Of a stretch of DNA of 64,000 nucleotides, positions 10,416-20,168 are shown in pieces. The stretch covers positions 1 to 64,000 of the forward strand of contig KV919138.1 of assembly GCA_002049455.2 (NCBI GenBank), in the 5' to 3' direction. The notes under the pieces were generated by a model, which had not been told where the DNA came from, made no database searches, and saw only the letters and a list, made by a program, of their open reading frames with translations. The first letter of the stretch is position 1. Every line of letters starts with the position of its first letter. The translations under genes were made by a program, and so were the position numbers. The DNA comes from Porphyra umbilicalis (lineage: Eukaryota > Rhodophyta > Bangiophyceae > Bangiales > Bangiaceae).

Positions 10416-12047
10416 TCACAGCAGTCCACGCTGGCGACAATCACCCGCGTTGGGCACATGAAACAGCTTGCGCTGCTTGCTGGCGCGCTCCCGCAGGACC
10501 AGCTTTCGGGGAGACGGGTACAGTCGGTGCAGCCGGTGCCGGCCCTCCTCGGCCGCCTCTTCACTGACCAGCCGCCAAACCTTGGCCCACTTCGTGCGCT
10601 CCTGCGCTGCAGCCCGCTCGGCCTTTTTGGCCGTGTTAGCGGCCACCGTCGCCTCTCTCTGCCGACGACTCACCTCGTGGGCCTGCTGCTTCTTGAGCCT
10701 GTCGGCGTCAAGCTGCTGTAGAGCCGCCAGCACTTCCGGCGCCGTCATAACCGTTGCTCGTCCCGCTGTCGAAAGCGTTCCCTGAACAATTGTAGGGCAC
10801 GACAGGTCCTTGCGGACGACCGGGGTGAGGCGTGAAACCAAAAGCTCGAGGTTAACGTCCAACACCACTCGGTCTGCTCATTTCGACAGCTCCTCCGCAG
10901 GGACCTTGGTGGGGTCGAGTGGCCACATGCCCACCGCGGAGAATGCAGACACTAGGGAGGCGGGCGTAAAGGCGTTGTCGGCCGCGACCTTGACGCACTC
11001 GACCATGTCCACGCAATTGAAGGCCGCGCCACGGGCAACACATGAGCTCGCCCGCCCGCAGACGGCGCCCCGAACAGACGGCTGGAATCTCCCAAACGCG
11101 TGCTTGTTGTCCAATGGCTGCAACAGATGGGAGCGCTTCGACGGCTCGGCGACAACGTGCACGTTGGCCCGCAAAAGAGTCAGTAGCCCGGTGGCCGACA
11201 GGTGTACTTTCGCCCCGTCCAATGACAGGGGCTTAGATTCCCCCGGGTAGTACGCGGTCGCGAACGCCGCGAAGTGGGCACACCAAATGTCAAAGATACC
11301 TTTGTCAAATCCGGCGGGGGTGCGCCGTACCACCATTGCCAAGTCGTTCAGCCGCGCCGCCAGCGGTACTGACGTCGTCTTGCCATCCACCGTGATTTTG
11401 GCAAAGGCGTTGCGCATGCCCCTGCCGCCCAAAATTGTAGTCCGCGCCTCAAGCAACAGCTGCCGCGGCTCAACGTGCGTCTCGTCCATGTTGAGCACCT
11501 GCCGGGGGTGCTTTATTTTCAGGTCCCGGTAGCACAACGTCAGAGCCGCATACCACCGCGCCACAATGTCTGGGCGCGCGTTCTGCGCCCGGCTATCCTC
11601 CAACGTTCCGACGCGGTACTCCGTCAGCTCCGGCCAGCGATTCAGGAACAGACGATAAAAGCCGCGGCCCGGGGTAAGCTTCCCGTTGAAGTAACGCCGT
11701 GCAATCTGCTGCCGGTCCAGCGACAGAGCCGGGACGTACTCACCGCAACACGCCAGAAACCCGTCGCGCGTCAAGCCCTGGCCAAGTAAGGCCTTTGTGC
11801 GAACGAACGACACCAACAGCTTCTCCTCCTCGGGGTGAAAAAATGTAGGGGGGACGGGAGGGACCGCCTTCCCCGTCGTCTTCTTGAAGTGGCGGACGGC
11901 CGCACGGGACACCCCAACGCGTTTGGCAGTGGCGGCCTCCGATTGCCCAGTCGCCAGAAAATCCGCCATTTGTTGCCGCTGCTCCGCCGTTGGCGCACGG
12001 CTTCTCTTGCTGCCCTTGACAGGGCCACGACTCGGAGGCCCCTCCAT
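10416..12047 (-). pseudogene. pogo/jerky-like DDE transposase, one in-frame stop
   Basis: Minus-strand frame of 544 codons interrupted once by TGA at 10878-10880; the frame is otherwise maintained. N-terminal residues about 20-60 form a helix-turn-helix (AEQRQQMADFLATGQSEAAT, then RVGVSRAAVRHF). A CENP-B-like second DNA-binding segment includes FYRLFLNRWPEL (about 130-141). The DDE_1 catalytic core is visible: Asp188 in NMDET, Asp277 in LSLDGAKVH, and Asp313 in LLQPLDN, with 35 residues between the last two, typical of pogo elements (family knowledge). After the stop the frame continues into a charged coiled-coil tail (LKKQQAHEVSRRQREATVAA). The element probably moved by cut-and-paste; terminal inverted repeats were not found by eye. 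The stop is compatible with CGA to TGA decay. Confidence 0.85.
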
Positions 12048-13624
12048 TGCGAGCTCCAGGGGAAGGGGGGGGGTGAAAGGAGTGGTGATGGGCCCCTCGG
12101 ATTGGGCGCCACGATGGGCCAGATTGCCCTACCTGACAATGCAGCAGGTCTACACGGGCCCCTCAGTGAGACGCTTGGCAGATTCTGGCGCACAAGCAGA
12201 GGGATGGTCCGAGAGGGCAGGCCAGGACTGGAATTCGTGCTGTTCTGCCTGGTAAGAGTTTTGGCGCGCGCGCGCAATGGACGCTTGGCAGGGTCGCAGA
12301 GGACGATTTGAGCCGAAAGTTGACCGTTGGAACGTCTGGACAGAGACCCCATCAAAAACACTCGGCCACCCGTCCCTGCCGACGACGATGGCGTATGGAA
12401 AAGCTGATCACATGGTTGGCGAGCTGAAGACCCGCTCTTTTTATTCATGTGTCTCACGACAGCATCCATTTTTTCTTTGGGGCAAGACGGGCCTTCCTGT
12501 TTGAGTGTTGGCATCTGTTTGATTATCCAGAAACTCACTTAGTATGTAAGCACTGTGAAGGATCGACCCTTACAGTTGGTTCTTATCTGATGCCATGGGT
12601 TCTTATCTGGTGTCAGACGGATATAGAGCTGGCAGGATTCTGCTCGTAGCGTTGGGAGGAGAACTGCATGCCGGCATCAACAATGGTATGTGCCATGGTG
12701 TTTAGCGTCCCACCACAGGCACTATCAATAATTTTCTTCACCCAATACTGAGACTTCAATGTCGTAAATTGTTCACTAGCCGTTTTGGGGATTTAGTTTA
12801 TTCTGGCCGTCGCGGCCGCCACCGCGGACGCCGGCAGTGGACCGCCGCCATCGCCGCCGCGCGTGTCATCAGCTAGGAAGAACGGGACCAGCCGCCGTTG
12901 TGTGCGCTCTCGGTCTTGCAACATGAGCGTTGGTTGGGAATGCGAGCCAGGACGCCATGTGGACGAACAATGCTGTGCGACTCCTCGACCAGGTCACACG
13001 CAATTGCCATATTTTGCAATGTTCTCGACCGATGAGTGGACAAGGGGGTATGTGCTGCGCTCAAATTCTTTATCGCCCATGAGGCCGAGAGGGTAGTGCG
13101 CGAGACGTTCGAAAATCTTGGAGCGCCAGTGTCGTCTCTGATCCTGTCCCTCGTCAATCGTCTATCTCGTTCATCTCTGTGGGCCAGCCGTCCATCCTTG
13201 GCGCCTCTAGAGCGACCGCTGTGTCGTCAGCCTTGACTCGTTCTCGTCGACGGGCCGGTGCGTTGTGACTGGCGGGAGTCCGCAGACCGACTGGCGGGTG
13301 TTTGAGACCAGCGGGCGCTCCCGGCCAGGAGGTCACATTGCCTGGAGCGGTTCCTGGCTGATGGGAGGCTTGTTACCGACCCGTTCGCGCTCGGCCACCG
13401 GCGCCTGCCCGCCGAGCAGACCTGCTGTCTGCCTCTGCCTGCTGTGCGTCGTCCGTCAGCCACGTGCTAACCACTGGTCGCTCGTTGTCCGCCCACTGTG
13501 CATTTGGTTCTGTCCGACTGCGGCTTTCTCTCGCACTGGCGGCTGATCACACGGCCAACAGTGTGTCGATTGCGGTTTTCTGTGGTCGTCCGGTCTGTAC
13601 GGTCCGCTGTCTTTTCAGATAGAC
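12048..13624. other. No supported gene; upstream region of E(z)-like copy 1
   Basis: Contains no recognisable protein. A short direct repeat (ggttcttatctg at about 12579 and 12598) is the only structure noted. The last few hundred bases should hold the promoter of the E(z)-like gene that starts at 13625; no TATA box is evident. Confidence 0.35.
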
Positions 13625-15204
13625 ATGGCCTACCCCGCCGCTCTGCATGTCCCTCCTGACTACGCATGTGCGTCTTCGTCCGATGGCGGTGCGTCGAGCG
13701 TCGACCCTGGCGAAGAAGCCATTGATATCGCGAGAGCGCGCGCCGGGGACCGACGCGCGATAGCGCGGGTCGCGCCGCGCATCATCCGCAGGACGCTTCG
13801 GCTGTCGCGGCGCCGTCGCCGTTCTGCTGCTGCAGCTGTCATGAGGGCAAACCGAGAGGCAGTGCGCCGTGCAAAGCACGACCGGCATCTTCAGATTCGT
13901 CGTGGCGCAGCTCCGCTGCCCGTTGAGTGCGCAGACTCCGTTCAAGACGTCATTGCGCCGGCTGCCCGCTGTTTTTTGGCGCCCCTGGCGCCAGACCCCA
14001 AGAGACCACGCCTGGCAGAGCCTTTCTAGCCACCGAATTCGGGGGAAGCGGGGGCGGGTGCCGCTGTTGCCATCGCACCATCAGGCATTGAACCGCCCAT
14101 CGACCCATCTGTCGATGTGCCGGAGCGTACGGCCGTTCAGCCGACCATGCTCCACGCAGTGCGACCTCCCCCTCGGATGACCAGCTACGCGACTATCCGC
14201 CGATTGTGGCGGCGAGTGGAGGCCTCTTCGCGGGGCTTCGTCTTCCAGTACACGGGGGATTCTCCTCGTGCCAAGAGCACGACGGCGCGTGGGCTCGACA
14301 AGCACAAGGACTCGTCAACGGTGAGCTCTGACGGCAGCGACACCTCCGGGGACGAAGCGAGCAGGACAGGGAAAGCCTTTTACTCCCTTGCTGCGCGTAC
14401 TCACAGAGCCATGCACAGAGAAGCTCTTGCGTCTGTTGTGGCTGTGCTGTGTGCCGACGCTGTCGTGCTCCGTGTCGTGCGTCGTTTTCTCCGCGTGCGT
14501 CGGTCGGCCGTCCGTCATATGCTTGACCAGGCAGACGCCCGTCAGGCCGCCGCGCACGAGGTCCAACGGACGCGGACGAGCGCCGCTGCCCGACACTCGT
14601 CTCTGCCACGGCTAACGCGAGGCACCTGCCTCGCGGCAGTGTTGGCGGCGGGTGCACTGGCAGAGTCCCAGGAGTCTCCGTCTGACGTAGACGCGTTGAC
14701 CGGGCCTCGCCCGGTCGACCGACGTGGGCGCGCGTTCCAACCCGGCACTGTCCCCTATTGTGCTGACGCTCTGCGTGCAGGCGTCGCCGGTGCCCGCGCT
14801 GTCAGGATGGCTATGCGTGCTGCGGGGGGCGCTACTTTTCCATCCGTGTCCCCACTCTTCGGCACGCTGCTGGGATGCCACTCTCTGCGGCACAGTCAAG
14901 CGGCTGGTTCATGACGTGTAGACGTCGCTGCTGCCCCCAGGGCGGTCGACTCGGCGGACCGTCCCCGTGACGCGTTTCTCCGATTACTCTGTCGGTTTTT
15001 CTTCGTGTACTGCTGCCGTATTCGCGGCACGCCTATGCGTGACACGCTCGTGGCGCCGTTCCCGTCGACACCCGTCGTTTTTCCATAGGATCCACGCCGA
15101 ATGGAAACAGCGGCGGATGGCGGCGATTGCGATTTTGACGCCCAAGGCACGGCGTCTGTTGGCGGGTCAGATGGTGGTCGTGCGCGTCGCGCCCGCGCCA
15201 TGCA
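13625..15204 (+). pseudogene. E(z)/EZH2-like histone methyltransferase copy 1, 5' half
   Basis: One reading frame runs from ATG 13625 to the copia insertion at 15205, broken only by TAG 14027-14029, TGA 14912-14914 and TAG 15086-15088. It aligns by eye with the second E(z)-like gene at 60438: a basic N-terminal helix (RSAAAAVMRANREAVRR) like the EED-binding helix of E(z), a WRRVE...GDSP segment like the SBD, and, near 14972-15020, FLRLLCRFFFVYCCRIRG, which matches FSRLLCRVCLRYACRLHG of copy 2 and the cysteine cluster before the SANT2/CXC region of E(z). Copy 1 has lost one Cys (to Phe) and the His (to Arg) there. The frame joins the 3' half exactly across the target site once the transposon is removed. 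E(z) proteins trimethylate H3K27 within PRC2 (family knowledge). This half is almost certainly non-functional. Confidence 0.8.
15200..15204. repeat. Target-site duplication, left copy (ATGCA)
   Basis: Five bases immediately before the 5' LTR match the five bases immediately after the 3' LTR (20164-20168). A 5-bp duplication is typical of Ty1/copia integration. Confidence 0.97.
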
Positions 15205-15622
15205 TGTTGGTCTGTGATGCTCGTCGCCGACTCCACTGGCGGTTCGCGGATGGATGATGGTCGGTGACTCTTATGGTACCCCACATGGTACATTTGCAAG
15301 ACGTGGTCAAGTTGCACACATTTGTGTTGGGTCATCTTGGGGCACTACTTTTGGCATGTTTTGGATTTGATCTTCGCTTTGCTCTAGTGACTTTTGATTT
15401 GGTGAGTGATTCGATTTGGTGCGAGGGCGTGGGCGTCGGTGTGGGCGCGAGAGGAGGGAGCACTTGGGCCGGTGGGGACTATTTGAGAGGTGCTCTCGGT
15501 TGGGAGAGGCGGGCGAACCTTAGGACAACCAACAAAGCACGTTCGCACACACACACACAAGCTCAAGCCACTCAACCACTTCACCGTGGTCCCTCAACCC
15601 CTTTCCCCACTGCGCTTCAACA
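15205..15622 (+). repeat. copia 5' LTR
   Basis: 418 bp, starts TGTTGGTCTG and ends TTCAACA. Identical to the 3' LTR except for one base near the start (15211) and about four in the last 30 bases. A TATTTGAGAGGTG segment near 15480 is a candidate TATA-like element. Confidence 0.96.
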
Positions 15623-15636
15623 GGTTATGGGCCCAG
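15623..15636 (+). other. Primer-binding site complementary to the initiator tRNA-Met anticodon arm
   Basis: GGTTATGGGCCCAG directly abuts the 5' LTR. It is complementary to CTGGGCCCATAACC, the anticodon stem-loop of eukaryotic initiator tRNA-Met rather than its 3' end. Drosophila copia primes from a half-molecule of initiator tRNA in the same way (family knowledge). This is distinct from the TGGTATCAGAG primer site common in plant copia elements. Confidence 0.9.
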
Positions 15637-15783
15637 ACCCGGGGCTGTGTCAAGAGCAAGGTGTGCCGGCTGGTGTCGCGGCGGTCGCGGCAAGTGCGAA
15701 GAGGACGAGGTCAAGGTGGTTCAAGGATGTGACGGTCAAGGCGCACGGCTCGGCAAGGTCGGGCGCTACGACAAGAAGACATC

Positions 15784-16311
15784 ATGGACGGAAGCGCTGC
15801 CGGCATGGGCGGCATCAAGATCGACAAGTTGACGGAGACGAACTTCCACGAGTGGCGTCAGCGCATTAAGATAGTCCTCGCGCTGCGCGACCTGGACGAT
15901 ATGCTTGACGAAGACCGCAAGCCGACGGACGCGGAGATCCACGAGTTGGCGGTGTGGAAGCGTCGAGACACGAAGGCGAGCGCCATCATCGGGCTCACCC
16001 TTGGGTCTGAGCAGCTCAAGCACGTGTCGGGCTGCAAGACGACGGCGGAAATGTGGTCGACGCTGCAAGTTGTCTTCCAGCGCAAGAGTCTGATGAACAA
16101 GATGAAGGCGCGACGCGAGTTCTACACCGTCGAAATGACCGTCGGCGAGGGCATGCTTGGCTACATCAACCGCGTGCGCAACCTCGGCGAGAACCTCGAG
16201 GCCATGGGCGGCGAGGTAACGGAGATGGACGTTGCCATGAGCGTACTCAACGCGCTGACGTCAAAGTACGAGAATCTGCTGATGGCTCTCGACGCCAACG
16301 GCGAAAACTAG
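15784..16311 (+). pseudogene. gag: copia Gag (first part of the gag-pol frame)
   Basis: 175 codons from ATG 15784 to TAG 16309-16311. Contains the retrotransposon Gag (UBN2-type) signatures KLTETNFHEWRQRIKIVL near the N-terminus and a central VWKRRDTKASAIIGLTL...MWSTLQVVFQ segment. The stop interrupts a typical copia junction (LSLDFVKSRLLQEERRQ continues in the same frame directly after it), so it is a nonsense mutation and not a natural Gag terminus. The zinc knuckle lies beyond the second stop (CYYCHTVGHISRDC, about 16460-16500). Confidence 0.88.
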
Positions 16312-19300
16312 CTGAGCCTCGACTTTGTCAAGAGCCGCTTGCTTCAGGAGGAGCGGCGGCAGGCGGACAAGTCACCGGCGACGAAGCGCATTGGCGACAT
16401 GGCACTCGTCGGCGCCAACTATTGAGGTCAAGGCCGCCGTGGTGACCTCTCCAAGATCGAGTGCTACTACTGCCATACGGTTGGGCACATCTCTCGCGAT
16501 TGCGCAGAGCTCAAGGCCAAGAAGCAGAGGCAGGACAAGGTGGCCGCGATTGCGGCTGACGATGGTAGCGACAGCGACGACGCCATCTGTCTGGTGGACA
16601 ATTCAGCTGACACCGATGACATCTCAAAGTCGCGGCTCGTGGACTCTGCGGCGTCGGCACACATGTGCTGGATGCGCGGGTGCTTCGACGACTACCATAC
16701 GACCACGGGACGGAGCGTCACGATGGGTGACAAGGGGTCCGTAGCCACGGCGGGCGTCGGAACCGTCGTGCTCAATGTTATCGTTCACGGCAAGACACGC
16801 AAGATCAAGTTGAAGAAGGTTCTCCATGTTCCTACAATGAGCTTCAACCTCATGTCGGTCGGCATGTTGGAGGAGCGTGGGGCGGAAGTGTCATTCAAAG
16901 GCGGTAAGACGATCATTAAGAGTAGCGACAAGGTCGCTGCGTGCGGCACGCGGAAGAGCGGGCTCTACCACCTGGACATGGCCCCACTGTCGGATATTGC
17001 TGCGGTGGCCTCTCTTCAGCTCTGGCATGAGCGCCTTGGGCACGTCAACGTGGCTGGCGTTAAGCGGATGATAAAGAACAAGGATATTGACGGATTCAAG
17101 TGCTCTTCCACGGCGGTCAAGGACGTCTGCGAGCCGTGCGTGTATGGGAAGGCCGCTATGATGCCTATGCCTAGTGCAGGAGGAGGTCAAGTGACTAAGC
17201 GCCTGCAGCTCGTGCACTCGGACCTGGGCGGACCAATGTCGGAGCCGTCGCGTGGCGGTGCGCTCTGCTTTGGCACATTCACCGACGACGTCTCCCGCTG
17301 GACCGACGTGGTCTTCCTGCAGAAGAAGAGTGATCTGCTCTCGGAGTACAAGAAGTGGCTGACTAAGGCCCAGCTACACACGGGAACCAAGATTAAGATC
17401 CTGCGATCCGACAATGGCGGCGAGTACGTGTTGAACGCATTCAAGGCTCTTCACGATGAGAACGGCACGACGCACCAGACCACGGTGCCCGACACGCCGC
17501 AGCAGAACGGTGTTGCTGAGCGGCTCAACCGAGTTCTCGTGGAGATGGCTCGCACCATGATGCGACACAAGGACGTCGATCAGGATCTTTGGGCGGATGC
17601 CATCAAGACGGCGGTGTACATCAAGAACCGCGTCACCAGCCGGGCGCTTCCCGTCGGCAAGACGCCTTTTGAGCTGTGGACCGGGAATATGCCCAACGTG
17701 AGCCACATGTGGGTGTTTGGGTCGACATGCTGGGTGGTGCTGCACAAGAGTCACATCGACGGCAAGTTTGGCGACAAGGCGGTGAAGGGCGTCTTCTTAG
17801 GCTATCCGGACGGCTGCAAGGCGTACAAGGTCATCCTCGACGACGGCAAGGTCGGCAAGGCACGAAGCGTTGTGTTCGCCGAGACGAACGTAAGCGAGGT
17901 CGCAGAAGTTGCGGAGGAGCTTTCCGAAGGCGAAGTTGTCGAAGTCGAGACGGGCTTGCGTTCTGCAATCGACGGCGAAGACGAAAATGCTGTCAATGAC
18001 GACAAGGACGACAAGCAAGACGATGGATCTGACAAGTCCGCGGACGACAATCCACGTAGTGGCGGCTCTCAAGACACGCTGCGTCGGCGCGGCAGAGCGC
18101 GGCGACCACCTGTCAAGTACTGGCGCCCGGTGAGCCTGGTTGCTCACGAGGCGCCCACGACGTACGTGCAAGCCGTACAAGGGCAACAATCGGCTAAGTG
18201 GAAGACTGCCATGGACGAGGAGATGGAGGCCATCCGCAAGAACAAGACTTGGCGCTTGACAGATCGCCCGGCCAGTCGACGCGTGCTGAAGGGCAAGTGG
18301 GTGTACAAGGTCAAGAACGAGGTTGACAAGAACGGGAACAACACGAAGCGGCACAAGGCGCGCCTGTGCTTCATGGGGAACCAGCAGATCAAGGGGCTCG
18401 ACTTCAACGAGACGTTCGCGCCGGTCGCCAAGTTCACCACCATTCGATGCATCCTGGCGATGACGGCGGCGAACGGGTGGGAGCTACATCAGATGGACGT
18501 CAAGACGGCATTCCTCAACGGCGACCTTGACAAGGAGGTCCACATGGAGCAGCCAGACGGCTATGTCGATCCGACGTATCCTGACAAGGTGTGTCGTCTC
18601 CATTGAGCACTGTATGGGCTGAAGCAAGCCCCCAAGATGTGGTGCGCCAAGCTCGACGACTTCCTCAAGTCGCAGGGGTTTGACAACATTGACCCGGATG
18701 CATGCCTCTACCTCCTTATGGATGACGGCGAAATCATCATCGTCCTCGTGTACGTCGACGATCTTCTTTTGGTGGCATCAAGCCTGGCGGCGATCGACAA
18801 GATTAAGGACGCTCTGCACAAGCGTTTTGAGATGAAGGACCTGGGGGAGGCGAAGGTCATCCTCGGGCTAGAAATGAGACGTGACAAGGCGTTGGGCACC
18901 CTCAAGCTGTCGCAGGGCCAGTACGCGGGGCAAGTGCTGGAGAAGTTCGGGATGGCAGAGTGCAACCCGATCGGAACGCCGCTGGAGGTGGGCCTGCAGC
19001 TGGTCAAGACCGACGAGAGTGACGACGCGCTGCCCTACCGCGAAGCCGTCGGCATTCTAACGTACCTGATGGTCGGGACGCGTCCTGACCTCGCCTTTGC
19101 CATCGGGAATCTGAGTCGGTTTGTCTCGTGCTACGGCAAGAAGCATTGGGCGGCGATCAAGCGCGTTCTGCGGTACGTCAAGGGTTCGATGGACAAGGGG
19201 CTGGTCTTCGACAAGAACTCTTCCCGTGTTCTACAAGGCTATAGTGATGCCGACTGGGCGGGTGACCACGAGACGCGACGTTCTACGACGGGCTTCACCT

Positions 19301-19710
19301 TCATCTTCGGCGGAGCAGCCGTCAGCTGGGGTTCTAAGTTGCAGAAGACGGTGGCGCTGTCGACGATGGAAGCTCAGTACATGGCTCTATGTGAGGCCAG
19401 CAAGGAAGCTGTTTGGCTCAACAAGCTCGTGCAAAGCGTGGCAACTCAAGGGCTGCGGACAGCGATCTCGGGCGGGCCGACCAAAATCAAGGTCGACAAC
19501 AGCGGGTGCATTGACTTCTCCAAGAACCCCGTCGAGCACAAGCGCACCAAGCACATCGACATTCGCTACCACTTTGTGCGCGAGGCCATCATGACGGACA
19601 AGGTGACACTGGAGCATTGTGTAACTGACGACATGGTGGCGGACCCGATGACGAAGGAGCTCGGCAATACTAAGCACGACAAGCATGTCGAGGCCATGGG
19701 GCTTTGCTGA
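16312..19710 (+). pseudogene. pol: copia Pol: protease, integrase, RT, RNase H
   Basis: Same frame as gag, with further nonsense codons TGA 16423-16425 and TGA 18604-18606. Domains in order: CCHC knuckle CYYCHTVGHISRDC; aspartic protease motif VDSAASAHMC (usual D-S-G reads D-S-A here); integrase zinc region LWHERLGHVN...CEPC and a DDE core (HSDLGG, RSDNGGEY, then TPQQNGVAERLNR); reverse transcriptase (ELHQMDVKTAFLNGDL and the catalytic VYVDDLL); RNase H (SDADWAGDHETRRSTTGF, ALSTMEAQYMAL). The stop at 18604 falls in the conserved ...RLH-ALYGLKQAP block just before YVDD, where an Arg or Lys is usual. All three stops could arise by single C-to-T changes. Ends with TGA at 19708. Confidence 0.93.
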
Positions 19711-19730
19711 ATACAAGAACCACCGCGGCA

Positions 19731-19745
19731 ACAAGCAAGGAGGAG
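19731..19745 (+). other. copia polypurine tract
   Basis: AAGCAAGGAGGAG immediately precedes the 3' LTR, the expected site for plus-strand DNA priming. Confidence 0.8.
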
Positions 19746-20163
19746 TGTTGGACTGTGATGCTCGTCGCCGACTCCACTGGCGGTTCGCGGATGGATGATG
19801 GTCGGTGACTCTTATGGTACCCCACATGGTACATTTGCAAGACGTGGTCAAGTTGCACACATTTGTGTTGGGTCATCTTGGGGCACTACTTTTGGCATGT
19901 TTTGGATTTGATCTTCGCTTTGCTCTAGTGACTTTTGATTTGGTGAGTGATTCGATTTGGTGCGAGGGCGTGGGCGTCGGTGTGGGCGCGAGAGGAGGGA
20001 GCACTTGGGCCGGTGGGGACTATTTGAGAGGTGCTCTCGGTTGGGAGAGGCGGGCGAACCTTAGGACAACCAACAAAGCACGTTCGCACACACACACACA
20101 AGCTCAAGCCACTCAACCACTTCACCGTGGTCCCCCAACCCCTATCCCAACTGCGTTTCAACA
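19746..20163 (+). repeat. copia 3' LTR
   Basis: 418 bp, same termini as the 5' LTR. As a potential promoter it points directly into the downstream intact E(z)-like 3' half, whose first ATG begins one base after the LTR end. Confidence 0.96.
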
Positions 20164-20168
20164 ATGCA
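20164..20168. repeat. Target-site duplication, right copy (ATGCA)
   Basis: Matches 15200-15204. It also supplies the ATG that opens the downstream reading frame. Confidence 0.97.

Larger units (their letters stand above)
15205..20163 (+). mobile_element. Ty1/copia LTR retrotransposon, complete but mutated
   Basis: A 4,959-bp element with two 418-bp LTRs (15205-15622 and 19746-20163), each bounded by TGTTG...CAACA, a tRNA-iMet-type primer-binding site, a polypurine tract, and a single gag-pol frame in the order Gag-PR-IN-RT-RNaseH, which is the copia order. It is flanked by ATGCA duplications and sits inside an E(z)-like gene in the same orientation. The LTRs differ at about five positions by eye (roughly 1%), so insertion was fairly recent. 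Three in-frame stop codons (16309, 16423, 18604) but no frameshift mean it is probably non-autonomous now. Confidence 0.97.

Noticed and set aside
15264..15869. ORFs inside the copia LTRs (also at 19805-20275)
   Set aside because: Identical frames in both LTRs arise from the repeat itself and cover regulatory, not coding, parts of the element.
13625..18606. Reassigned TAG/TGA codons (alternative genetic code)
   Set aside because: Well-supported frames such as the NLR-like gene (TAG), F-box gene (TGA), zinc-finger gene (TAG) and E(z) 3' half (TGA) end normally at these codons; point-mutation decay explains the internal stops.
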